NCBI GenBank assembly: GCA_037953745.1 | Contig: JBAKBP010013161.1 | Coordinates: 1 to 64,000, forward strand | Length of the DNA: 64,000 nucleotides | Direction of reading: 5' to 3' | From: Lithodes maja | Lineage: Eukaryota; Arthropoda; Malacostraca; Decapoda; Lithodidae | Shown: positions 28,809-38,576 of the stretch, piece by piece | Layout of the letters: each line of letters begins with the position of its first letter | Numbering within the stretch: the stretch's first letter is position 1 | Notes under the pieces: model-generated | Database searches by the model: none | What the model saw: only the letters and a program-made list of their open reading frames with translations | What the model was told of the DNA's origin: nothing | Made by a program: the position numbers and the translations under genes

Positions 28809-31800
28809 ATGTCGTGCCCTAGTACTGACGAGGAGCGAGAGATGCTAAGTGAGGAGGTGCCGTTAGTAACTAGTGAGGAGGATGCTAGACTTTTTGTGAG
28901 TAAGCAGTACCATGTGACGGAGGAGAGGCTGACTGGGGTGAATGTTTATGGCTTGCACCTGATAGCCAAGGTTTTGGGTCTATCCAATGTAGGAGGGATG
29001 TCCAAGGGGGAGCTGATTTCCTGGGTGTTGCGTGGGCGACATGGGGTTTCGGAGGAGAGGGCGTTTGGGGGGGTTCCTCCCCAGATCCCCTCTCACTCGA
29101 CTCCCACAGTGCCGTCCACTCAGTTGCCGGAGGTTAGCACTCTCCCACAGAGGGATGAGAATTGGAAGATTGGAGTGCCCTCGGGCGGTGCGTATGGTGG
29201 TTCCCCAGTTCTTGCCCCCCCTCCTTCAGTAGTGGCAGCTCCCTCTTCCTGCCTGTCTCCAGATATGATATTTAGACTTGAGCTTGCTAAAATTGAGTCT
29301 AGGAAGTATGAGATTGAGGCTGAGTCTAGGAAGCAGGAGAAGGAGATTGAGGCTGAGACTAGGAAGCAGGAGATTGAGGCTAGGAAGCAGGAGAATGAGA
29401 CTAGGAGGCATGAGATTGAGGCTGAGACTAGGAGGCACGAGGCTGAGCTTAGATACGACTCCGAGAAATATTGTGCTCAGATAGACTTAGATAAGACTCG
29501 TGCAGAGTCGACAGGGATTCGGATGGGCCGGGAGGGCCAAGTAAGAGAACAGTCCTTGTATCACTTAGTCAAGTTGGTGCCGGCATTTAGTGAAACTGAA
29601 GTCACAGAATTTTTTAATCGTTTTGAGAAGAAGTGTAGGGAGCATAATTGGCCTGAAGAGAAGTGGGCAGCTCTAGTCTCCTCAAGACTTACGGGTAAGG
29701 GTCTGAAGGCTTATGATGCACTGCCTTTAGAGTCTTGCATTGACTACCCAGTATTGAAGAGAGCTGTCCTACGGGCATACGAGTTGCAACCAGAAACATA
29801 TCGATTGAAGTTTCGGGGTGTTACGAAGACTAGGGAGGCGACCTTTCTTGAACATGCCCGGGACTTAAAAGATGCACTTGCTAACTGGACACGTTCTGAG
29901 AAAGCTGAGACGGCCGAACAGTTGACTGAGCTGTTTCTGCTCGAGCAGTTTTATAAGTGTACTGGTGCAGATATGACTTTAACTATTAAAGAAAAGAACC
30001 CTAAAACTCTACAGGAGGCAGCTGAGATGGCTGACCTCCGGCTATCATTAATTCGTGGGTGCGGGTCTGCCCAGCGTAGTGAGGCAGGTAACAAGGGGCG
30101 TGACACCCCACCCCCCCGAGTTAGTGATATACATTATGCAAACAAGTACAAGAGCTATGATACCAAGACTGACCACAAGACTAACACCGTCCCATTTAAG
30201 AAGGGGCCGGGCCCTTCCCAGTACCAAGGGAAGCCCAGAGGGGAGTTGGAGTGTTATCTTTGTCATGAAAAGGGGCACTTTGCAAGAGTCTGTCCTAGCA
30301 AACCACCTACAGCAGCTGTGTCTTTGGCCTGCAACATTGGTGTGTCTCCGAAGTCTTCTGAGTTTGCCCGGGGCAGTTCGTCAGAGGCTGAGGCACAGCC
30401 AATGCAGAAACACCTGAGAGGCTCGAACCCTGCTCAGGATGTTTTTTGCGACCATAGAGGACGGGGTTGCGTGATGTGGGCGGGGCGCAAGCATGGAGTA
30501 GAGGTCTTGCGTGATACAGGTGCTTCCCAGACTCTGATGAACAATTTGACTGGCTACCCTATAAATGCGGCTCGGGTGGTAGTGGTGCAGGGTATTAATG
30601 CAACTCGGTCATACCCGCTGGTGCGGTTGGAGTTGGAGGTGGATGGTGTGGCACGTGAATTGGATGTTGGGATTGTGGAGAAACTGCCAGTGGAGGGCGT
30701 CGACCTTCTTCTCGGCAACGACTTTGCAATGCCCGCTTCTGAGGTTCTACCCTTAGTCGTTGCCGAGAGGACGGCCGACGTGAGTAGGGAAGAGCAAGAG
30801 TGGGTCGAGCGGTGCCAGACACAACCCATGGCGTGTGTTGTCACCCGAGCTCGGGCAGATAAAGTGTCACAGCCTAGTCCTCCGTCTTCAGACCAGCAGA
30901 GGAACGATCAACAGGAGGAGGCTAAAGCTGGAGTTGGTTTTAAGAGTTTTGACTCGGCGGCTCTCCTGGGTGATTTAGTATTGGCACCTATGTTGGAGTC
31001 TGGAGAGGCCCCAGGACCTGTCACAGTTAGTGAGGAGGTAGGGCCGGAAGAGACTCCGGGGCAGCAACGTTGCACACGGAGAGAAAAAAGGGTTGCTCAG
31101 TTTGATATTGGGGAAGGACTTGGGTTGCTTCGGAAGCATCTAGACAGGTTGGTTCCCTCAGATATTTGTAAACTGCAGTTGGAGGATCCGGAAGTTCAGA
31201 AGTGTGGTAATGGTGCTGTCGAGATTAAACACGAGGACGGGGAAGCATGTCATGTGAACCTGTTGGAGGAGTTTGTGAGGCAACCACCTGAGCAGCCTAC
31301 TGTCCCTGCGTTGGTCTGCCGCGGCCAAGGTGGAGAAGGAGAGGGGGGCAGTAGGGCACAGGTGGAGGAGAGTAGGGATTGTCATGTCTCGGCGAAGCAG
31401 TGGGCGGGGGACACGAGTCTGGTGGCTGTGGAAGTGCTAGAGCACCTGCCTGAGCAGCAGTGTGCAGCACTCCAGCACCAGCTCGGTTCATACCCCACTG
31501 GTCGTGCCGAGCCCCTGAGTCTCACAACTCGGGCGGTGCGAGATGTTCCGCAGGCAGGTCATGTGACTGTTAAAAGACCGTTAGCCTCGTTGTTTCGGTG
31601 GTTTAAGGTGGGCGACGAGGCCTTGGCATGGTTGCCAGGTCAGGGTCGACCCATGGCTGCCAAGGGTGGTGGTCAAAAGGAGGACATTGAGCAGATTGGT
31701 AGGGTCGGCTGTGGTATCGCAGTGCCCGGTCGTCACATAGCCTCCCAATGCTGCTCTAGTCTAATGCAACAGCCCTACCACAGACCGACTGTATCTGGCC

Positions 31801-32645
31801 ATGTCGCTAAAAGCGGTGATGCTGCGCAGGCAGATGTCGTCACAAGGAATGTGGGGGTGCGCATGTACGGTATCGGCGGGGAAGCCTTAGCTATAATGAA
31901 CTGTGGGAGTGACTGCACGGGTGGTACTGATTGTCCCTCTCATGACCTGGCTGTTCTAGGGACGAAGGTGGAGAAGGAGGGAGACTACAGGTTAGAAGCT
32001 GCGGTCTCGGCTGGGTTGTGGGAGGGCACAAGGCATGTTGTTCGTGGAGACAGTGCAAGGCAGTTATTTACTAGGCTATGGCAGTACTTTCGCATGTTTG
32101 TTGCTTCTCCAGGCCTGAGGTACGGGGTAGAATCCGACATGCAGGCTGGAGATAGTGCAAGGCTCAGTTTAATTCCCTGCCGTATAAATCCTGCTCGACA
32201 GCCTATGGTGCAAGCAGAGCTGGATTACGTGTGGACGAAGTATCTGAGGGATAAGGAATGTCGTGAGTGGTCGTTGCGTGTAACTTTGTCCGAGCGCGCT
32301 AAAGAGGTATGTGGTTTTGTTGTGGACGGGAGTACCTACCAGTGCAATGTTATGCCCTACGGACTTAAGAATGCACCAGCAACGTGTCAGAGCCTGATGA
32401 ATGAAAGTGAAAAGGACAATGATGCGCTGGGGCATTTCGAGATCTATGTTCCAGCCTATGGTCCGGTCGGTGTAGTTTACCCAGATCATTACCCTCTCAA
32501 GATCTTGGACCCGTTTCACAATCGGAATATGAGGCTGACCAGGTGGTCACTAAGGTTATTGGTATATAACCTGGACATAAGCCATATTGCCGGTTGTGAC
32601 AACGAGGTTGCATGTGGTCGTTCAGGGGTATATGATCCTGGGTAA
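28809..32645 (+). CDS. Gag-protease polyprotein with remnant pol
   Basis: 1279 codons from the ATG at 28809 (an upstream TTG/GTG extension is unlikely). In order: N-terminal domain; a highly charged coiled-coil of degenerate RKQEIEAE heptads (about residues 155-245); a capsid-like Gag domain (LVKLVPAFSETEVTEFFNRF to YELQPETYRLKFRG); one CCHC zinc knuckle CYLCHEKGHFARVC (about residue 485); an aspartic protease with DTGAS (about 570) and LLLGNDFA (about 645). The remaining ~600 residues are a mosaic of pol relics: CHVNLLEEFV (post-integrase-like), LSERAKEVCGFVVDGSTYQ and NVMPYGLKNAPAT (RT) and NRNMRLTRWSLRLLVYNLD (RNase H end). No YxDD motif and no integrase HHCC or DDE is present. The frame is nevertheless uninterrupted. 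Confidence 0.9.
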   Translation: MSCPSTDEEREMLSEEVPLVTSEEDARLFVSKQYHVTEERLTGVNVYGLHLIAKVLGLSNVGGMSKGELISWVLRGRHGVSEERAFGGVPPQIPSHSTPTVPSTQLPEVSTLPQRDENWKIGVPSGGAYGGSPVLAPPPSVVAAPSSCLSPDMIFRLELAKIESRKYEIEAESRKQEKEIEAETRKQEIEARKQENETRRHEIEAETRRHEAELRYDSEKYCAQIDLDKTRAESTGIRMGREGQVREQSLYHLVKLVPAFSETEVTEFFNRFEKKCREHNWPEEKWAALVSSRLTGKGLKAYDALPLESCIDYPVLKRAVLRAYELQPETYRLKFRGVTKTREATFLEHARDLKDALANWTRSEKAETAEQLTELFLLEQFYKCTGADMTLTIKEKNPKTLQEAAEMADLRLSLIRGCGSAQRSEAGNKGRDTPPPRVSDIHYANKYKSYDTKTDHKTNTVPFKKGPGPSQYQGKPRGELECYLCHEKGHFARVCPSKPPTAAVSLACNIGVSPKSSEFARGSSSEAEAQPMQKHLRGSNPAQDVFCDHRGRGCVMWAGRKHGVEVLRDTGASQTLMNNLTGYPINAARVVVVQGINATRSYPLVRLELEVDGVARELDVGIVEKLPVEGVDLLLGNDFAMPASEVLPLVVAERTADVSREEQEWVERCQTQPMACVVTRARADKVSQPSPPSSDQQRNDQQEEAKAGVGFKSFDSAALLGDLVLAPMLESGEAPGPVTVSEEVGPEETPGQQRCTRREKRVAQFDIGEGLGLLRKHLDRLVPSDICKLQLEDPEVQKCGNGAVEIKHEDGEACHVNLLEEFVRQPPEQPTVPALVCRGQGGEGEGGSRAQVEESRDCHVSAKQWAGDTSLVAVEVLEHLPEQQCAALQHQLGSYPTGRAEPLSLTTRAVRDVPQAGHVTVKRPLASLFRWFKVGDEALAWLPGQGRPMAAKGGGQKEDIEQIGRVGCGIAVPGRHIASQCCSSLMQQPYHRPTVSGHVAKSGDAAQADVVTRNVGVRMYGIGGEALAIMNCGSDCTGGTDCPSHDLAVLGTKVEKEGDYRLEAAVSAGLWEGTRHVVRGDSARQLFTRLWQYFRMFVASPGLRYGVESDMQAGDSARLSLIPCRINPARQPMVQAELDYVWTKYLRDKECREWSLRVTLSERAKEVCGFVVDGSTYQCNVMPYGLKNAPATCQSLMNESEKDNDALGHFEIYVPAYGPVGVVYPDHYPLKILDPFHNRNMRLTRWSLRLLVYNLDISHIAGCDNEVACGRSGVYDPG

Positions 32646-33119
32646 ATTGACACACGGGTAGCCTCCTGCTTTGGTTTGAGTAGTATTTTGCGCTTGGTGC
32701 TTGTTGGCTCGCGGTTGTAGCCCAGCGTATTGGGTCGTAAAGCAGGAGTTGAGCGTTTGGTATAGAAGAAAAATAGGCTGCCCTTATAGTGCAGCCGGAA
32801 AAAAACATATTAAAATATAAAAATCATATAAAAACTCTTTCTTTTTGAAGATAATTGTATAAGTTTGTCATAGCCTATAAGGTTTGAGTAGTCCACGAAC
32901 TATCAAACGGCTGAGCTGCTGTAAGCTCGCTCTGGGAGCATGATATTGTGTCTTTTACTATTGTTGGGAGGAGTTATGAAATGTGATTTTTTTTTTATAT
33001 AAGATGTGTTTTAGTGATAAACTCAGCGTTGTTTTAGTGCCATGCGGTCGCTGGGTGTGAGGGGTTTGATGGGGTTCTGTATATCAGATTTTAGCTCAGG
33101 GTTGAGCAAGTAAAATCTT
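32646..33119 (+). other. 3' untranslated part of the LTR element
   Basis: Between the stop codon and the polypurine tract; no frame of note. Confidence 0.6.
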
Positions 33120-33127
33120 GGGGGAGG
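33120..33127 (+). promoter_or_regulatory. Polypurine tract
   Basis: GGGGGAGG abuts the 3' LTR, the usual plus-strand primer site. Confidence 0.75.
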
Positions 33128-34968
33128 TGTGACGCATGTCGAGTATGAGCATGCTGTACAGAACGCCCAGTCAGGCCCCACTCTCGCTAGGATCGTCAGG
33201 GCAGGAACTTTGGCTGTAGTCTGTGTAGAGTTTCCTAACTCAGTTTATGTGAACCGTTGTACTGTAAGTATTATCATTATGTATTTTGTTTTCTTCTAAG
33301 TCAACGAGTTCTATTTTATATCATTAGATATAAGTATTGTGTGTGGGACTTGTATGTAATGATGAGAGGAGGGATATTACGTGGCGTGGGGTCGGTGAGT
33401 GCGCCACGCGGGCCGGTAGGCCTAATTCCCTCCTCCCTTCCTCCCTTTCAGCGCGTGGGAAGTTCTTTGTCAATCCCAGATTGAGAGAATATGACGTCAT
33501 GATTGCCAGTGGGCGGTCCTTAAGTAGTTTGAGATATGCCGCTAGAGGGCCGAGTATAAAAAGAGAGGTTTTTGCCACCATGCTTCAGAACTCATCAGGC
33601 AAAGCGACCTCTCATATCCCTTGCAACTATCCATATTCTTCCGACTGATGTGAACTTTCTCTACTCTCTGAACAGCCTACCTTCTTCTCTTCTCGTCCCT
33701 GTTTATAACCTCAATGACCCCTTTGGTGCAGATTTAGTCAGCCAAAGTATTATCGCTTGAGTTCTCACGAGATAAGTGCCTGTTAGATAGCCTATTTTTG
33801 GAAGGGTTAACTAGAATAGGATTGATTGATGTTTGTTGCACTCGTATATGTATTTCCCTGTGTACTATTATTCATGTTCCTGTTTTCTGCTGGTTTAGGT
33901 AATGCTAGACTGGGATAGGGTTCCTCGAGTTGTGATTTCCTATGAGTGCTAGGTTGGTTGAACCAGCACAATTGCAACGGAGACGTGGGAAGCCTAGGGG
34001 GTCTTTTTGATTGTGTACCGTGGGAGTTTAGCACTGTGTTGCGAGTGAGGGCTTTTGCCTGTGCCACCCAACACTGTGCTATCTCATTTGCTTGACTTTG
34101 AGAGGATCGCCAGGAGAGAACCAGATACTAGTGATCTGGATCTCTCAAGAGAGCATCCCGTCAATTACCGTAATTTGGCCGCACAGTCTTAAGGACCTCG
34201 CTAGGCTACGAGCCGCTTGCTCAGCCATTGTCTCTTAACCTTAGATATCCCAGCTAGACTTTGCTCGACCAGCAGATACAGCATAGTATTGAAGCTTCTC
34301 CTTATGTATATTATTGTTTAAGCACTATTGATTTCATGTGTGGCACGCTTAGCTACTTCAGAGATTAGTGGCCCACGAGCACAATCTTAGTAGGCTATTG
34401 CCAGTGCATTGTCGGAGTACTTCTTCTTAATGTTTGCCATATCCTATTGCTTATTCTTATAATTCTTCTTATGTCAATTTAAAGCCTTTAATTACCAGTG
34501 AGTTATTCATTAAATTGCTGTTCAAAATCCGATACTTACTTCTTACGAGTATTCGAGAAGCATCTAACTTATCAGAAGATTCCTTGCTTGATGCTCGAGG
34601 ACTATTGTTTAACGTAACGTAATAGTGCCGATCCGAAGTAGAGGGTGGAGGACTTCTTAAGTTCTTAGTTCAAGGGTGGATTACTTCGGCTTCGGCCAAC
34701 ACTATTCTTTAGTGTTGTAGTACTTTCTTCTTTGTTTGATTGTTGACCAGACTAGATAACTCCCGTCTTGTTATTAGTCTGTTGTGTGAAACGCTAGTAC
34801 CGAGTTCTTGTATACCCCGTTATAGCAGATAGAACTCTGGAGGGTAGTGGCGTTTTTTGTTCGGCTGGCAGTACTCTGGGGTTGGGATCGTGTGTTTCCG
34901 TTGTGGCAGCGAGCCTTACTCGAGTCCTGTGTAAGAGCCCTAGTGTACCCGAGTGCCCGGTCGTAACA
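33128..34968 (+). repeat. 3' LTR
   Basis: Same length and, by eye, same sequence as the 5' LTR. Followed by TCAT (34969-34972). Confidence 0.95.
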
Positions 34969-35041
34969 TCATGCAGAGTTTAGTAAAATTTGCCAGAACG
35001 TCCCGGACTTCCCAAACTTGACTACTTCCTTTAACGTGACG

Positions 35042-35259
35042 ATAGTGCGTTGTTATATGTGCGATTAGTTTGCTTGGGAAACAGATTAACTTGCTCATGT
35101 AGTAATGTACACCCTATGTGGTGGATTGTGTTCTTTTATTTAATAGTTTTCATTTTAGTAAGCGTTGTTTCCACATAGCGATTTTGATAATTTAATTTGA
35201 CTTTATATTGTCCTTGTCCCAATTTTGGTTTGTTTAGTTTGCAAGTTTTACATTTTAAT
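35042..35259 (+). repeat. 218-bp segment duplicated from 22472
   Basis: One-base difference from 22472-22689. It lies 73 bp downstream of the LTR element and is not part of it. Confidence 0.85.
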
Positions 35260-36783
35260 TGATAAGAATGGTGTTACTTATTAGATTTATAACTTTTATT
35301 TAAATGGGGTGGTAATTATTAGATTTATTACTTTTATTTTTATTTTATTTTTTTAGTATATTCTGGGAGGGTAGGGGTGGGATTATGCTAGGAAGGGTAA
35401 TTTTAAATTTAATGTTTTTAGCTGTAGAACTTTTATTTTATTTGTTTTTTGAGTATATTCCGGGCCCACGACTGCATCCTGAAAACTAGTAAGGTCATGA
35501 AACTGTCGCCTGCTAGCAAGCAACAAGGTTGTCAACGAGTATTGATTCCGAAAGTCAGGTCCTGCCCCCGAGGTGCCCGGGATATAGGGATGAACGGAGA
35601 GAGCGAGAGTTTGTTTATGTAGGCTTAGCTTCGGGGTATTAATTGTTCCACTGGTATCATTTATATTCCTTCGGAAGCAATGTTTGGAGAGTCTTGGCTC
35701 CCTCGGTATTAAGATGCGCATAAAGTTTATTCGATCATTATATCATTTCTGTGTTTTAGGAAGGTCTTGGGCAACTCAAATCTACCCAATATATCTTGGC
35801 CTTGTGCATAATTCTTTAACGGTCTTGATAGCGTAATGCATAAATGTGCAGAATTTCTGTCTCCTAGGTTAGAGTCCTTGGGGTGCCACATGTACAGTGT
35901 TTTTCATTAAATTTACTTTAGTATTATCCTTGGAGTGTCCCATGTATTTTTCATTGAGTTTTGGAAGTAAAGTTGGTTGGTGAAAAAATATGAATGCATA
36001 GATCCTTCCTAAGCTGAATAAAAGCATTAATGATCGAATAAACTGAACGCTTCCTAATCCTGAAGGTGTTTATTAACTTAAAAGAAATTCCATCCTGGTG
36101 TTTTTTGAAATATTTTAAGTTTGTAAGGGTTCTGTAAACATTGCTAACAGAGTAAATTTATACAAACTGAACTTGGCAAGGTAAAAGTGAATGGGAGAGC
36201 TTTGGTTACTGATTAGAGTTGCTTTCGTTAACTCCTAAGTTAAGGCAAGGAATTTATCTGCAGTATCCAAGCTTTAACCTAATTTATTTTACCGACGCTG
36301 ATTTTAATTCACTATTGTAAGTTTTTGAATGTTTTTGCTCCATGGTAAATAAAAAAAAATATGAGATGTGAATTGTATCTATACCATATAAGCCTATACA
36401 TTTTGATATGCTGTATTGTTCAATGGATAGGTTAGGCTGAAAATAGAAGTACCTAGTTGTAGTAGTGACTAGTTATAAATAGTAAAATATGGTAGGAATA
36501 AGTTTGGTAAAAGATGTGATAATGATTGGTTCTTAATGTTTTTGTAATTAGTCTGGCAGCTTAGTTAGAAATTTGAATGTAAAAGTTGCAAAAGAAACAA
36601 ACACAAATGACTATATAAAGACAAGTACTTGTCAAAATAGCAATTAGCAATAAAGTTTGAAATAGTATAAAGCAAGAGCAAATAATTTTGGCATAAGTGA
36701 AACTATTCTAGTTTGTGAGACTAATGGCAAATAACTGAAATAAGTTTGCAGTAAATGTTTTGATTTGATCCGGTACTCTAAGA
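35260..36783. other. AT-rich non-coding DNA
   Basis: Contains a tRNA-like repeat (35823), a CTTCCTAAGCTGAATAAA motif (about 36005) and a diverged inverted copy of the TTTGCAAGTTT motif near 36580. No gene is supported. Confidence 0.5.
35823..35890 (+). repeat. tRNA-derived repeat, copy 4
   Basis: CTTGATAGCGTAATGCATAA and TCCTAGGTTAGAGTCCTTGG, then GTGCCACATGTA. A second partial B-box half follows near 35925. Confidence 0.6.
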
Positions 36784-37210
36784 ATATACAGTTGTTGTTG
36801 TTGTGGGGGCGGTGGTCCCCAAGCTGCCTGGCCGAACAGCCACGAGTAAGGCCAAGGCCATAAACGAGCGCCCCCACAGAACCCTACCTGCCGACCACAA
36901 TAAAGCCTGGGTGACCGAAGCCACTCCATGGCGGGGAGCTGAGAGGGTGCGTAAACGCCCGGGAAACCAAAGCCCCACCCAGGGCCCTGTGCCCCTCAGC
37001 AATTATGAAGAGAAAGTTGGAGGGGCAAAGGAATAATGTGACGCTTTAGCTTCCAATCTTGGTAGATTGGGAGGTCAATCCACAGAAGAGACTCCGTCAC
37101 TTGAGATCTAGAAAATATATAAGTAAAAGGAACAGTCAGAGTAAGCTATGGGTATGGCAGAGATCGCTCAGGTCTCACTCTGATAGACCAGCCCATCGCC
37201 ATATATACAG
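36784..37210 (-). mobile_element. AAC-tailed retroposon, copy 3 (5'-truncated)
   Basis: Body 36792-37202, minus strand, flanked by ATATACAG (36784-36791 and 37203-37210). It lacks the 5' hairpin part, consistent with truncated reverse transcription. Confidence 0.75.
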
Positions 37211-37212
37211 TA

Positions 37213-37763
37213 CAGTGGGCCCCACAAGGGTGCGGTTACCGAAGTCCGAGACATGCGCGCACCCTTGGAGCTTAAGAACCTATGGGAAATTCACTATGTA
37301 GTCCGGGGACTCTTCAAACTTACCCTTTTTTCGCCCAATAACCCCTGAAAAACATGAACTAAGGAAAGAATACCTGCACAGTATAGAAATGTGATTAGAT
37401 ATTAGATAGAATAGGGGTATTACACTCACTTTGGATGGTTTATGTATGCGTGGAGGTTGGGATGTTGGTCTTACTGAGGAGCCTCGGACCCTCAGTAAGA
37501 CCCAACATCCCAACCTCCACGCATACATAAACCATCCAAAGTGAGTGTAATACCCATATTCTATCTAATATCTAATCACATTTCTATACTGTACAGGTAT
37601 TCTTTCCTGAGTTCATGTTTTTCAGGGGTTATTGGGCGAAAAAAACGCACGCTTTGCTTTTTTCGCGCTTTTTCGCACCCTTGGATTATACGCACCGCAC
37701 GGTTGGAGAATCGCACCCTTTTAGTGCGCACCCTTGCAGTGCGCACCCTTGCGGGGCCGACTG
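37213..37763. mobile_element. Palindromic TA-flanked MITE
   Basis: 551 bp with ends CAGTGGGCCCCACAAGGGTG and, from the right, CAGTCGGCCCCGCAAGGGTG, duplicated TA on both sides (37211-37212, 37764-37765). TA targets and CAGT ends point to the Tc1/mariner superfamily, pogo side. The interior is an inverted repeat with ~155-bp arms (37326-37480 and 37491-37648). The right part carries tandem GCGCACCCTTG units. Confidence 0.85.
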
Positions 37764-37788
37764 TATACAATATACAGTACTATACAGT

Positions 37789-38069
37789 ACCAATCTACCA
37801 AGATTGGAAGCCAAAGCGTCACATTTTTCCCTTGCCCCTCAACTTCCTCTTCATAATTGCTGAGGGGCACAGGGCCCTGGGTGGGGCTTTGGTTTCCCGG
37901 GCGTTTCCGCACCCTCCTCAGCTCCCCGCCATGGAGTGGCTTCGGTCCCCCAGGCTTTATTGTGGTCGGCGGGGAGGGTTCTGTGGGGGCGCTCGGTTAT
38001 GGCCTTGCTCGGGGCCTTGGGGCTGTTCGGCCAGGCAGCTTGGGGAACAACAACAACAACAACAACAAC
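37789..38069 (+). mobile_element. AAC-tailed retroposon, copy 4 (5'-truncated)
   Basis: Plus-strand copy starting at ACCAATCTACCAAGATTGG and ending in eight or nine AAC units. It is inverted relative to copy 3 and truncated at a different point, so the two are separate insertions. Confidence 0.75.
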
Positions 38070-38576
38070 TATATATTATAGTTGCAAATGCAAAATGCAG
38101 TATCCCTAAGTGAAGTGTTGGTATAGAACTTTTAAATTATAAATTAATGTATAAGTAAAAGATTTACCTAATGGTGTAAGGAGTAAATTACCTGAAATAA
38201 TTTTAAAATACTACGGGAATCGAAGCAAACTTTAATTGTCCATTTATAACTTTAGATCCTTCCTAAGCTGAGTAAAGTGGATTAATGGTCTATAAAATTT
38301 GAAAAGTAGTTTAACCCTTCAACCCCGGGTGGTACACGTGTGTACCATTATGTTAAACATTTCGTTCCGTGGTCGCTAGGCGACGCCACCAGAAACCATG
38401 TACGCCACCAAAACAGTCAATACCCTGCCGCCAACATGGATACTAGCCCAAAAAGTGATTCCCCTGTGTCCGATTCCATGCTCCCTTCGACGCCTGCCCA
38501 TGTTCGTCGCGCCTAACGCAAAGGCACGTACAAGATGCGTTGACTCCCGGAGGTATTGAAATAGCTTTGAGGAGTT

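Larger units (their letters stand above)
26753..34968 (+). mobile_element. LTR retrotransposon (Ty3/Gypsy-like), Gag-bearing, pol-deficient
   Basis: 8.2-kb element with two 1841-bp LTRs (TGTGACGC to CGTAACA), TCAT target duplication on both sides, a primer site next to the 5' LTR, a purine tract next to the 3' LTR and one long open frame. The LTRs show no difference by eye, so insertion was very recent. The polyprotein keeps Gag, zinc knuckle and protease but lacks the reverse transcriptase core and integrase, so the element must have moved with enzymes supplied by a relative. Confidence 0.93.

Noticed and set aside
29226..29484. Short frames on both strands over the coiled-coil part of Gag
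   Set aside because: Produced by the degenerate GAGGCTGAG/AGGAAGCAG repeats of the real Gag frame.
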